Below are positions 20,634 to 28,393 of a stretch of DNA of 64,000 nt, piece after piece. The position numbers and the translations under genes were made by a program. The notes under the pieces are model-generated. The model was not told the origin of the DNA and did not search any database. It saw only the letters and a list, made by a program, of their open reading frames with translations. Source of the DNA: Asticcacaulis sp. AC460. GTDB taxonomy: Bacteria; Pseudomonadota; Alphaproteobacteria; Caulobacterales; Caulobacteraceae. Position 1 is the stretch's first letter. Each line of letters begins with the position of its first letter. The stretch covers positions 43,380 to 107,379 of the forward strand of contig NZ_AWGD01000023.1 in the NCBI RefSeq assembly GCF_000495795.1. The letters are read 5' to 3'.

Positions 20634-20709
20634 TGGTGCCGGCTACAGGATTCGAACCCGTGACCTGATGTTTACAAAACAACTGCTCTACCAACTGAGC
20701 TAAGCCGGC
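20634..20709 (-). tRNA. tRNA-Thr (TGT)
   Basis: A 76-nt tRNA on the minus strand: acceptor GCCGGCT, D-arm TAGCTCAGTTGGTAGAGCA, anticodon loop TTTGTAA (TGT), T-arm CACGGGTTCGAATCCTG and encoded CCA. Its 3' 26 bases are duplicated at 20550-20575. Confidence 0.95.
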
Positions 20710-20807
20710 CAGGCGTGAAATTTCACGAACCGCGCTTATGCCGAGACAGGTTCGGAATGTCCAGAGGCGGCAGGCGCCTTTTTTTTGAGTCAGGGCAGGT
20801 CTCGTCC

Positions 20808-23800
20808 TCAAATTATGTTGGCGGAGACGTCCGCCGCCGTAGACGTCAGGACGGTAATGATGTTGCCGCCGCCGAAATCGACCGTCACATTCGCGCCCAC
20901 CTGGGTGACCGTATAGCTGCCCAGGCCGACCAGCTGGATCTTGTCGCCCTGACCCGAGTTGAAGTCGGTCACCGTGTCGGCGCGGAAGGCCGCGCCGAAC
21001 TGGAAGTAGTCGGCGCCCAAGCCGCCCGTCAGGGTGTCGTTACCGCCACCGCCGTTCAGGGTGTTGCCGGCGCTGTTGCCCGTCAGTTGGTTGCCCAGGC
21101 CATTGCCGGCAGCGCTGATGATGGCGTTGCCGGTCAGGGTCAGGTGTTCGGCGTTGCGGCCGACCAGGCTGTAGGTGACCGAGGAAAACACCTGGTCCGT
21201 TCCCTCGCCCGCCGCCTCGATGACGTTGTCGCCGATATGGTCGACATAGAAGGTGTCGTTGCCCTGCCCGCCGTTCATGGTGTCTGCGCCGCCGCCGCCA
21301 TCCAGGACGTTGTTGCCGGTGGCGCCGTTCAGGCTGTTGGCCTCGCCGTTGCCCGTAGCGCTGACGTCGTAGATGCCGGTAATCGTCAGGGTCTCGACAT
21401 AGGTCCCGGCCAGCGAAAAGCTGATGTGGGTGAAGATGATGTCATTACCCTGGCCGTTCAGTTCGGTCACGACCTCACCCGCCTCATCGACTCGGTAGCT
21501 GTCGTCACCCAGGCCGCCGATCAGGGTGTCGACGCCGAAATGGCCGTTCAGGAAGTTGTTGCCTTCGCTGCCGGTGATGACGTTGTCGAGCGGGTTGCCG
21601 ACAGCGTTACCCGACGGCGCGGTCAGGATCAGGTTCTCGACATTGTCGGCCAGTTGATAGCCCGCGAAGGCGACGCGGACCGTGTCGATCCCCTGGTTAA
21701 GCAACTCGACGACGCTGTCGAGTTCCGAGTCGATGTCGTAGGTGTCGTTGCCGGCGCCGCCGATCAGAGTGTCGTCGCCGCCGCCGCCATCCAGGCTATT
21801 GGCCTGGCTGAAGCCGGTGATGACGTTGTTGGCGGCATTGCCCGTCCCCGACGTCGCGAGGACACCGACCAGGATGAGGTTTTCCAGGTTGGCGCCCAGG
21901 ACATAACTGATGTCGGAACGGACTTCGTCGACGCCGGTGGTCGCACCTTCGATAATGATATCGGACAAGGTGTCGACGACATAGGTGTCATTACCGGCGC
22001 CACCGGACAGGGTGTCGTTACCGCTGCCGCCGTCCAGCCGGTTGTCGCCGGTATTGCCCGTCAGTTGGTTGTTCAGGCCGTTGCCGATGCCGACCAGGTG
22101 GCCGGTACCTTGCAAGATGAGGTTTTCGACCTGCGTCCCCTCGAGACTGAAGCTGACCCACGCGCGGACCAGGTCGGTCCCCTGCCCGGCCGCTTCCCAG
22201 ACGCTGTCGCCGACATGGTCGACCAGGTAAGTGTCGTTGCCGCCCAGGCCCGCCAGGGTGTCAGCGCCGAGGCCGCCATCGAGCTGGTTGCTGGCAGCAT
22301 TGCCGACGAGGTCGTCGCCGAAGGCCGAACCCCTCAGGTGTTCGATGCCGTACAGCGCCATGCTGTTGCCCAGGGCGTCGTACATGTTCTCGTCAGCCAG
22401 GCTGGCGACGACGGCGTATTCGTACAGCTCGGCCGACATGGTGTCGGTGCCCGAGCCGCCATCGGCATAGTTGTAACCGGCGGAAAAGCGCAGTACATCA
22501 TTGCCGGTGCCGCCGTCTAGCAGGTCGTCGCCCTCGTCGCCGAACAGGGTGTCGTGGCCGGATCCGCCATCGATGTTGTCGTGACCGACGCCGCCGTCCA
22601 GGCTGTCGCTGCCGTCGCCGCCGAACAGGTCGTCATGACCGTCCTGGCCACGCAGGGTATCGTTGCCGGTGTGACCTTCGAGGTAGTCTTCGCCGTCGCC
22701 GCCGAAGATCTGGTCGTGGCCGGTGCCACCGTTGATCTGGTCGTCGCCGGCGGCGCCGTTCAAGTAATTGTTGCCGGCATTGCCGGTGATTATGTTGTCC
22801 AGCGTATTGCCGGTGCCGGTGAGGCCGGCCGCCCCGGTCAGGGTCAGGTTCTCGACATAGCTGCCCAGGGTCCAGGTGACGGACGACCGGACCTCGTCGT
22901 CGCCCTGGCTAGAACGCTCGCTGACCAGGTCGGAGGTCGAATTGACGATGTAGAGGTCGTCGCCGAAGCCGCCGTACATCTTGTCGGCGCCGCTGCCGCC
23001 ATCGAGAGTGTCGGCGTCGGCCGTGCCATACAGAAGCTGGGTGCCGGTCAGGCTGGCGGCGGCGGAAAATTCCTTGCGGTAGATTCCGAAGCCGGATCCG
23101 TCCTGGGCGGGACTGAGCCAGGTCACGGCAAAGCCGCCGTCGTCGAGCGCCACCACGTCGGGAGCGGTCTGGCCGCCGATAATATAGGTGTTGACCTGCA
23201 GCTCCGGCCCGATCGCGCGTCCCTGGGCGTCATAGCGCTGGGCATAGACCCCGGCGGCATCGCCGTCCTGACCGCTTTGCCAGGCAACGACATAGCCGCC
23301 GTCGGTCAGGGCGGTGACGGCCGGCACGTTCTGGGTTCCGGTGACATAGGTGTTGACCCGCGCCTCCGAACCCGCGGCGGTGCCATCGGCATTGTACAGC
23401 CGGCAATAGACGCCGTAAGAGGAGCCATCCTGGAGGTTGCTGGTCCAGACGACGACGAAGCCGCCGGCTTCCAGCGCCGCGACATCCGGCTGGGCCTGGC
23501 TGTCGGTCGTCCGGGTATTGACGCGGAACTCGGCGGTTACGGCCGCCCCCCCACCGGTATAGACCCGGGCATAGACGCCGTCGCCGGAACCGTCCTGGCC
23601 GTCGCTGGTCCAGGTGACGACGTAGCCGCCTCCGGTCAGGCCGGTCGCCCTGGCGTGGGATTGGTCGCCCGTCGTAAAGGTGTTGATCCGGGTTTCGCCC
23701 CCCAGGGTCAGGCCATTGGCCGAGTAGCGTTGGGCATAGACGCCGATGCCGTCACCATCCTGCAAGGTGCTCTGCCAGACGGCGACAAAACCGCCGTCGC

Positions 23801-24218
23801 TGAGCGCGGCCAGGTCAGGGCTGTACTGAGTGTTGGCGGTGGTCGTGTTGACGAGGAATTCGGTGCCCGCTGCGGAACCGGTGGTGCTGTATATCCGGGC
23901 CTGGACGCCGAAATTGGGGTCGTCCTGGCCGAAGCTGGACCAGGTAATCACGAAGCCGCCCCCCGCCATGGCCACGACGGCCGGATCAGACTGGGCCCCG
24001 GCCGTCACGCTGTTGGCGCGGGTTTCCGATCCCAGAGCCACGCCATTTGCGTCGTAACGCTGAAAATAGATGCCGCCGCCGTCGCCGTCCTGGGCGTAGC
24101 TTTCCCAGACCACGACATAGCCGCCGTTGCTCAATCGGGTCACGACGCAGTTTGTCTGGTCACCCGTGGTGTAGGTATTAACGCGGGTTTCGTTCTCGAT
24201 GTTCAGGACGCTGGTCAT
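20808..24218 (-). CDS. Large RTX (haemolysin-type calcium-binding) secreted protein
   Basis: 1136 residues with no N-terminal signal peptide, as expected for type I secretion. Residues 1-385 are about seven repeats of roughly 50 residues with the pattern P.V..L..GG(F/Y)VV.W.S..QDG.G.GVY.R.Y...G. From about 390 on there are RTX nonapeptides (GGSGADKMYGGFGDDLY, GGDGEDYLEGHTGNDTLRGQDG) alternating with longer modules of the type VENLTLTG...GTGN..DN.ITGN.GNN.LNG. The C-terminus (DTVTDFNSGQGDKIQL ... ITVLTSTAADVSANII) resembles serralysin-type secretion tails. Enzymatic motifs are absent. An adhesin, matrix or S-layer-like role is possible. No type I exporter is adjacent. Confidence 0.88.
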   Translation of the reverse strand: MTSVLNIENETRVNTYTTGDQTNCVVTRLSNGGYVVVWESYAQDGDGGGIYFQRYDANGVALGSETRANSVTAGAQSDPAVVAMAGGGFVITWSSFGQDDPNFGVQARIYSTTGSAAGTEFLVNTTTANTQYSPDLAALSDGGFVAVWQSTLQDGDGIGVYAQRYSANGLTLGGETRINTFTTGDQSHARATGLTGGGYVVTWTSDGQDGSGDGVYARVYTGGGAAVTAEFRVNTRTTDSQAQPDVAALEAGGFVVVWTSNLQDGSSYGVYCRLYNADGTAAGSEARVNTYVTGTQNVPAVTALTDGGYVVAWQSGQDGDAAGVYAQRYDAQGRAIGPELQVNTYIIGGQTAPDVVALDDGGFAVTWLSPAQDGSGFGIYRKEFSAAASLTGTQLLYGTADADTLDGGSGADKMYGGFGDDLYIVNSTSDLVSERSSQGDDEVRSSVTWTLGSYVENLTLTGAAGLTGTGNTLDNIITGNAGNNYLNGAAGDDQINGGTGHDQIFGGDGEDYLEGHTGNDTLRGQDGHDDLFGGDGSDSLDGGVGHDNIDGGSGHDTLFGDEGDDLLDGGTGNDVLRFSAGYNYADGGSGTDTMSAELYEYAVVASLADENMYDALGNSMALYGIEHLRGSAFGDDLVGNAASNQLDGGLGADTLAGLGGNDTYLVDHVGDSVWEAAGQGTDLVRAWVSFSLEGTQVENLILQGTGHLVGIGNGLNNQLTGNTGDNRLDGGSGNDTLSGGAGNDTYVVDTLSDIIIEGATTGVDEVRSDISYVLGANLENLILVGVLATSGTGNAANNVITGFSQANSLDGGGGDDTLIGGAGNDTYDIDSELDSVVELLNQGIDTVRVAFAGYQLADNVENLILTAPSGNAVGNPLDNVITGSEGNNFLNGHFGVDTLIGGLGDDSYRVDEAGEVVTELNGQGNDIIFTHISFSLAGTYVETLTITGIYDVSATGNGEANSLNGATGNNVLDGGGGADTMNGGQGNDTFYVDHIGDNVIEAAGEGTDQVFSSVTYSLVGRNAEHLTLTGNAIISAAGNGLGNQLTGNSAGNTLNGGGGNDTLTGGLGADYFQFGAAFRADTVTDFNSGQGDKIQLVGLGSYTVTQVGANVTVDFGGGNIITVLTSTAADVSANII

Positions 24219-24386
24219 AGCAGGCTCCGTCGGCGGAAGGCGGTCACTGATAGCATGACAGGGCTATCTTCGCGGAATGACGCTTCGGTGAGCGGACACC
24301 GTAGCGAAGCCGGGCGCGGGTGGCACGCGGCTTCGCCAGACCGGCGTTATCTCAGGCAGCAGTGCTGATTTTAGTTCTTAAGAAAG

Positions 24387-24443
24387 AGCCCCGCCCGGCG
24401 CTTCGCGCCACCCTCCCCGTAAACGGGGTGGGCAAGAAAGGGG
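24387..24443. repeat. REP-like palindromic intergenic element 3
   Basis: GCCCCGCCCGGCGCTTCGCGCCACCCTCCCCGTAAACGGGGTGGGC in pieces: stem GGCGCTTCGCGCC, then CC(C)TCCCCGTAAACGGGG(T)GGG. It is located between the RTX start and the metE stop. Confidence 0.7.
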
Positions 24444-24463
24444 CAAGCCAAACTACTGTTGCA

Positions 24464-26785
24464 TTATACGCAGTCGAAACGGCCTCGAAGCTGGTTCGCC
24501 GCCGCCACCATGTTGACCAGGGCGGGACGGACTTCAGCCCAGCCACGCGTTTTCAGGCCGCAGTCGGGGTTGATCCAGATCTGGCCGTCGTCCAGCCGTT
24601 GCCGCGCCAGAGACAGCAGGTGGACCATTTCCGAGACTTCCGGCACGCGCGGCGAATGGATGTCGTAGACGCCGGGTCCGATTTCGGCCGGGTAATTGCC
24701 GGCCGTGAAGGCGTCCAGAAGTTCCATCTTCGAACGCGAGGTTTCGATTGAGATGACGTCAGCGTCCATGGCGGCGATGGCCTCCAGGATGTCGTTGAAT
24801 TCGGAATAGCACATGTGGGTGTGGATCTGGGTGGTGTCGGCAACGCCCGATGCCGACAGGCGGAAGGCCTCGACTGCCCAGGTGAGGTAGGTGTCCCAGT
24901 CGCCGCGGCGAAGGGGCAGGCCTTCGCGCAGGGCGGCTTCGTCGATCTGGATCATGCGGGCGCCGGCGAATTCCAGGTCGGCGACCTCATCGCGGATGGC
25001 CAGGGCAATCTGGCGGCAGACGGTGGCCCGCGGCAGGTCGTCGCGGACGAACGACCAGTTGAGGATGGTCACCGGGCCGGTCAGCATACCCTTGACAGGC
25101 TTGTCAGTGAGGGACTGGGCGTAGCGCCACCATTCGACCGTCATGGACTGGGGACGGGCGACGTCGCCGAACAGGACCGGCGGGCGGACATAGCGCGAGC
25201 CATAGGACTGGACCCAGGCATGGCGGGTAAACGCGAAGCCCGACAACTGCTCTCCAAAGTATTGGACCATGTCGTTGCGCTCGAACTCGCCGTGGACCAG
25301 GACGTCGAGGCCGATCTCCTCCTGCCAGCGAATGGCGCGTTCGGTCTCGGTTTTCAGGAAGGCGTCGTATTGGGCGGCGGTCAGGTCGCCTTTGGTGAAG
25401 GCCGAACGGGCGTGGCGGACCTCGGCGGTTTGCGGAAAGGAGCCGATAGTGGTGGTCGGAAAGGCCGGCAGCTTGAAGTCGTTATGCTGGAGGCGGGCGC
25501 GGTCGGGGAACGGGCTTTTGCGGCGGCTGTGGGCGGGTATGACGGCATTGGCCCGGATCTGGACGGCCGGGTCGTTGACCTTGCGCGACCACCGACGGGC
25601 TTCGGCGGCCGAGGTGGCGGCGGCCAGTTCGGCACGGACGGCGCCGCGGCCCTCGGTCAGGGCGAGGCTGAGGGTCTTCAGTTCGTCCATCTTCTGCAGC
25701 GAGAAGGCCAGCCAGGATTTGAGGTCGAGGTCGAGTTTGTCTTCCAGGTCGAGGTCGATCGGGACGTGCAGCAGGGAGCATGAGGGGGCGAGTTGCAGCT
25801 TGCCGCGCGCGATGACCGGCTCCAGGCCGTCGAGGATGGCGGCCAGATCGGCGCGCCAGATGTTGCGGCCGTCGATGATGCCCAGGGACAGGGTCAGGTC
25901 GGCGGGTGCCTTGGCGATGACGGTGTCCAGTTGTTGCGGGGCGCGGACCAGGTCGAGGTGCAGGCCGGCCACGGGAAGCGACAGGGCGAGGTCGAGATTG
26001 TCCTCCAGACCGCCGAAATAGCCGGCGACCAGGAGGTTGAGGCCAGGAACTTGTTCGGCGAAAGCGGCATAGGCGGTGTGCAGGGCCTGCGCCGTGGTGT
26101 CGTCGTGGTCGAGCGCCAGGACCGGTTCGTCGATCTGGACCCAGTCGGCGTCGGCGTCGCGCAGGCGGCACAAAAGATCGGCATAGACCGGGATCAGGCG
26201 ATCGATCAGGCTCAGCGGGTTGAAGCCGGCCGTCTGGGACTTACCCAGGCGCAGGAAGGTGACAGGGCCGACCAGGACCGGGCGGGTATGATAGCCCAGG
26301 CGTTTGGCTTCGAGGAATTCCTCCAGCGGCTTGAAGGCGGTCAAGCGGAAGGCCTGGTCCGGGGTGAATTCCGGCACCATGCAATGGTAGTTGGTGTCGA
26401 ACCACTTGGTCATCTCCTGGGCCGGGACGCCGGGACCGTGATGGTGGACGTGACCGTGCGTACAGATGTGGGCGGTCTGGGATCCGCGCGCCATGGCGAA
26501 ATAGGTATCAAGGTCCGGGGTCTCACCATAGGTCGCCGGGATGGCGCCGACCATCAGGCTGGTGTCCAGGACATGGTCGTAGAGCGAAAAGTCGTTCGAC
26601 GGGATGATATCGACGCCGCGGGCCTTTTGCCGTGCCCAGTTGGCGGCGCGCAAGGTGGCGGCGGTCTGCAGCAGTTCCGGCTGGCCGGTTTTGCCCGACC
26701 AGTAGCTTTCGAGGGCGAATTTCAGCTCGCGTTTGGCGCCGATGCGGGGCGTGCCCAGGGTGGCGACAGGCAGATGAGATGACAC
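24464..26785 (-). CDS. metE: Cobalamin-independent methionine synthase
   Basis: Transfers a methyl group from 5-methyltetrahydropteroyltriglutamate to homocysteine. 773 residues, the family's full length, with two related barrels. The N-terminal half starts VATLGTPRIGAKRELKFALESYW and the C-terminal catalytic half starts LPAFPTTTIGSFPQT (about 430). Zinc ligands are visible in HTHMCYSEF (His, Cys), in a Glu in the VISIETSRS region and in NPDCGLKTRGW (Cys). Upstream, a 22-bp perfect palindrome (26918-26939) is a likely operator. I see no cobalamin riboswitch in the upstream region. Confidence 0.96.
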   Translation of the reverse strand: MSSHLPVATLGTPRIGAKRELKFALESYWSGKTGQPELLQTAATLRAANWARQKARGVDIIPSNDFSLYDHVLDTSLMVGAIPATYGETPDLDTYFAMARGSQTAHICTHGHVHHHGPGVPAQEMTKWFDTNYHCMVPEFTPDQAFRLTAFKPLEEFLEAKRLGYHTRPVLVGPVTFLRLGKSQTAGFNPLSLIDRLIPVYADLLCRLRDADADWVQIDEPVLALDHDDTTAQALHTAYAAFAEQVPGLNLLVAGYFGGLEDNLDLALSLPVAGLHLDLVRAPQQLDTVIAKAPADLTLSLGIIDGRNIWRADLAAILDGLEPVIARGKLQLAPSCSLLHVPIDLDLEDKLDLDLKSWLAFSLQKMDELKTLSLALTEGRGAVRAELAAATSAAEARRWSRKVNDPAVQIRANAVIPAHSRRKSPFPDRARLQHNDFKLPAFPTTTIGSFPQTAEVRHARSAFTKGDLTAAQYDAFLKTETERAIRWQEEIGLDVLVHGEFERNDMVQYFGEQLSGFAFTRHAWVQSYGSRYVRPPVLFGDVARPQSMTVEWWRYAQSLTDKPVKGMLTGPVTILNWSFVRDDLPRATVCRQIALAIRDEVADLEFAGARMIQIDEAALREGLPLRRGDWDTYLTWAVEAFRLSASGVADTTQIHTHMCYSEFNDILEAIAAMDADVISIETSRSKMELLDAFTAGNYPAEIGPGVYDIHSPRVPEVSEMVHLLSLARQRLDDGQIWINPDCGLKTRGWAEVRPALVNMVAAANQLRGRFDCV

Positions 26786-26917
26786 GGCGGTTCCTTTGGA
26801 TTGGGGCGTGCGGCGGCGTTACCGCGCCCACATGGGTCACGGCTTATCCGCAGGGGTGACTCCCGGGATGAACAGGATGACGTCACGGTAGATCAGGTTT
26901 TCCACGCCGTCAACAAT

Positions 26918-26939
26918 CATATAAAGATATCTTTATATG
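26918..26939. promoter_or_regulatory. 22-bp perfect palindrome upstream of metE
   Basis: Half-site CATATAAAGAT followed directly by its exact reverse complement, 133-154 bp before the metE ATG in an AT-rich stretch. Its form suits an ArsR-type dimer. SahR-type ArsR regulators of SAM-cycle genes are known in Proteobacteria, but the match to their motif is from memory. It could also serve the plus-strand gene at 27044. Confidence 0.65.
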
Positions 26940-27043
26940 TGCATATATTTATGTTTGTGATTTTTGCTAGGGATTTGATCTGGATCAGCCCGAATGGATT
27001 TCTTATCGGCGATGACGGCATGTGGATTCAGAGGAGATTTCCC

Positions 27044-27310
27044 ATGCCCCAGTATGTTTATCGCCTGATCGACCAGAACACCGGTGAAGAGGTCTATGCC
27101 TCAGACGGTTTCACCTTTGCCGCTCCGCCCCTGCCCGAGCACCGCATTAACGATCCAGAACTGCGGGCGCATTACGGCGCACCGGCCGTCGTCAACAAGG
27201 TCGAGACCAGTGAGCTTGCCGACGGCCAAATAGAGGTCCGCGTCTATATCGACGGCGTCGAGGAGCGGGTGAACGGCGAAAGCGCCGAGGAGAATTACCG
27301 CGTCCAGTAA
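27044..27310 (+). CDS. Hypothetical 88-residue protein
   Basis: The ATG at 27044 follows GAGGAGA at 8 nt, a good ribosome site. The longer frame from 26801 runs through the metE promoter and is rejected. The product is acidic (many Glu/Asp), with no signal peptide or membrane segment: MPQYVYRLIDQNTGEEV, a Pro-rich PPLPEHRINDPE, then GQIEVRVYIDGVEERVNG. I do not recognise a family. It is 75 bp before the Rieske gene and may share its promoter region or be separate. Confidence 0.65.
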   Translation: MPQYVYRLIDQNTGEEVYASDGFTFAAPPLPEHRINDPELRAHYGAPAVVNKVETSELADGQIEVRVYIDGVEERVNGESAEENYRVQ

Positions 27311-27358
27311 ACCCGTCAGGCGCAAAACCGCTTGCATTCCGGCTGCGCCTGCATCATA

Positions 27359-27373
27359 TTGAACATTGTTCAA
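27359..27373. promoter_or_regulatory. 15-bp perfect palindrome upstream of the Rieske gene
   Basis: TTGAACATTGTTCAA ends 12 bp before the first ATG of the Rieske gene. The inverted TTGAACA/TGTTCAA arms around a single T suit a TetR- or HTH-type dimer. It is not the GTTC-N7-GTTC LexA box of alphaproteobacteria. No regulator gene is adjacent. Confidence 0.5.
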
Positions 27374-27385
27374 ATTTGATGGGGG

Positions 27386-28393
27386 ATGCAGATGGACGAC
27401 CGCAAGACCTGGCCTATGCGGGCGGAACTGCGGCCTGGATGGTACGCCGTAGCTCTGTCGAGCGCGTTGAGAGACAAGCCGTTGAGGGTCATGTTCGATG
27501 GCGTGGCGCATGTCCTGTGGCGGGACGGTGACCGGATCGGCGCCCTGCCCGATATCTGTCCCCACCGCGGTGCGCCGCTGTCGCTGGGACGGGTCGAGAA
27601 CGGCGCCATCGCCTGCCCCTATCACGGCTGGCGCTTCGAGCGTGACGGCCGTTGCAGCCATATGCCGGCCCTGGCCTGCCCGGCGCCGGCGTTTATCGCT
27701 CCGGTCATGGCGGCGGAAGGCGACGGCTTCCTTTTCCTGGGCCGCAAGGCCGAGGGCCTGGCGTTGCCGGTTACGCCGCTGGTTCCGGGCGGCACGGCCG
27801 TGGTCATGACCGGTGAAGTGGCGACGACGATCGCCGATTTTGCCGAGAACATCCTCGACACGACCCACACCTCCGTGGTGCACGGCGGCTACCTGCGTGC
27901 GACGGAGGGCCGGCGGCCGGTCACGCCGGCCATCGTCACCGGGCCGGACTGGATCGAGGCCCACTATCCCCCGGTGGCGACACCGGATGGATTTATGGGC
28001 AAGTTCATGGGCCAGGGCGGATATCACATCACCGATCGCTTCCGCGCCCCCAACATCACCGAGGTCGAATACCGCCAGAACGGCCGGCTGGTTTTCGGCA
28101 CGCGCTTTCACCTGACGCCGGCCGAGACCGGCCAGATCCGCGCCTTCGGTGTCATGGCCCTGGCCGGGCAGTCGTGGCTGACGCGCGCCAAAGTCGCCAT
28201 GATGCAGGTCCTGTTCCAGCGCATCATCTCCGAGGACAAGACGATCCTGAATGCCGTCTCGGCCAACCGCGCCGCCTTCGGCCGCACGCCCAGCTATATC
28301 GCCCCCCAGGACGTTCTGCGCGCCGGCATCGATGCGCTGTTGCGCGGCGACAGCCCGGTCGCGCCCGCCCGCATGCCGGACATGCTGGTATGA
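27386..28393 (+). CDS. Rieske non-heme iron oxygenase-like protein
   Basis: 335 residues. An N-terminal Rieske [2Fe-2S] domain has Cys58-x-His60 (CPHRG) and Cys77-x2-His80 (CPYHGW). The catalytic domain has the mononuclear-iron motif NILDTTHTSVVHGG (Asn155/Asp158, His161, His166). The ATG at 27392 is an alternative start with better GGGGG spacing. It resembles single-component-like oxygenases (vanillate demethylase or phenoxybenzoate type) in general layout, but the substrate is unknown. Its stop overlaps the ATG of the BtaA-like gene (ATGA), so the two are translationally coupled. A lipid or lipid-headgroup substrate is an inference from that coupling. Confidence 0.88.
   Translation: MQMDDRKTWPMRAELRPGWYAVALSSALRDKPLRVMFDGVAHVLWRDGDRIGALPDICPHRGAPLSLGRVENGAIACPYHGWRFERDGRCSHMPALACPAPAFIAPVMAAEGDGFLFLGRKAEGLALPVTPLVPGGTAVVMTGEVATTIADFAENILDTTHTSVVHGGYLRATEGRRPVTPAIVTGPDWIEAHYPPVATPDGFMGKFMGQGGYHITDRFRAPNITEVEYRQNGRLVFGTRFHLTPAETGQIRAFGVMALAGQSWLTRAKVAMMQVLFQRIISEDKTILNAVSANRAAFGRTPSYIAPQDVLRAGIDALLRGDSPVAPARMPDMLV

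Noticed and set aside
20459..20668. 69-codon frame with VPATGFEP repeats
   Set aside because: This is the well-known false translation across tRNA 3' ends; it covers tRNA-Thr and its duplicate.
21000..23000. Regular DNA repeats as a CRISPR or minisatellite
   Set aside because: Periodicity follows the codons of RTX nonapeptides in one open gene.
26786..27043. Cobalamin, SAM or SAH riboswitch upstream of metE
   Set aside because: I could not find the conserved boxes of any of these classes; an Infernal search would be needed to exclude one.
26801..27310. 169-codon reading of the 27044 gene
   Set aside because: The extra 81 codons pass through the metE promoter palindrome. The ATG at 27044 has the ribosome site.
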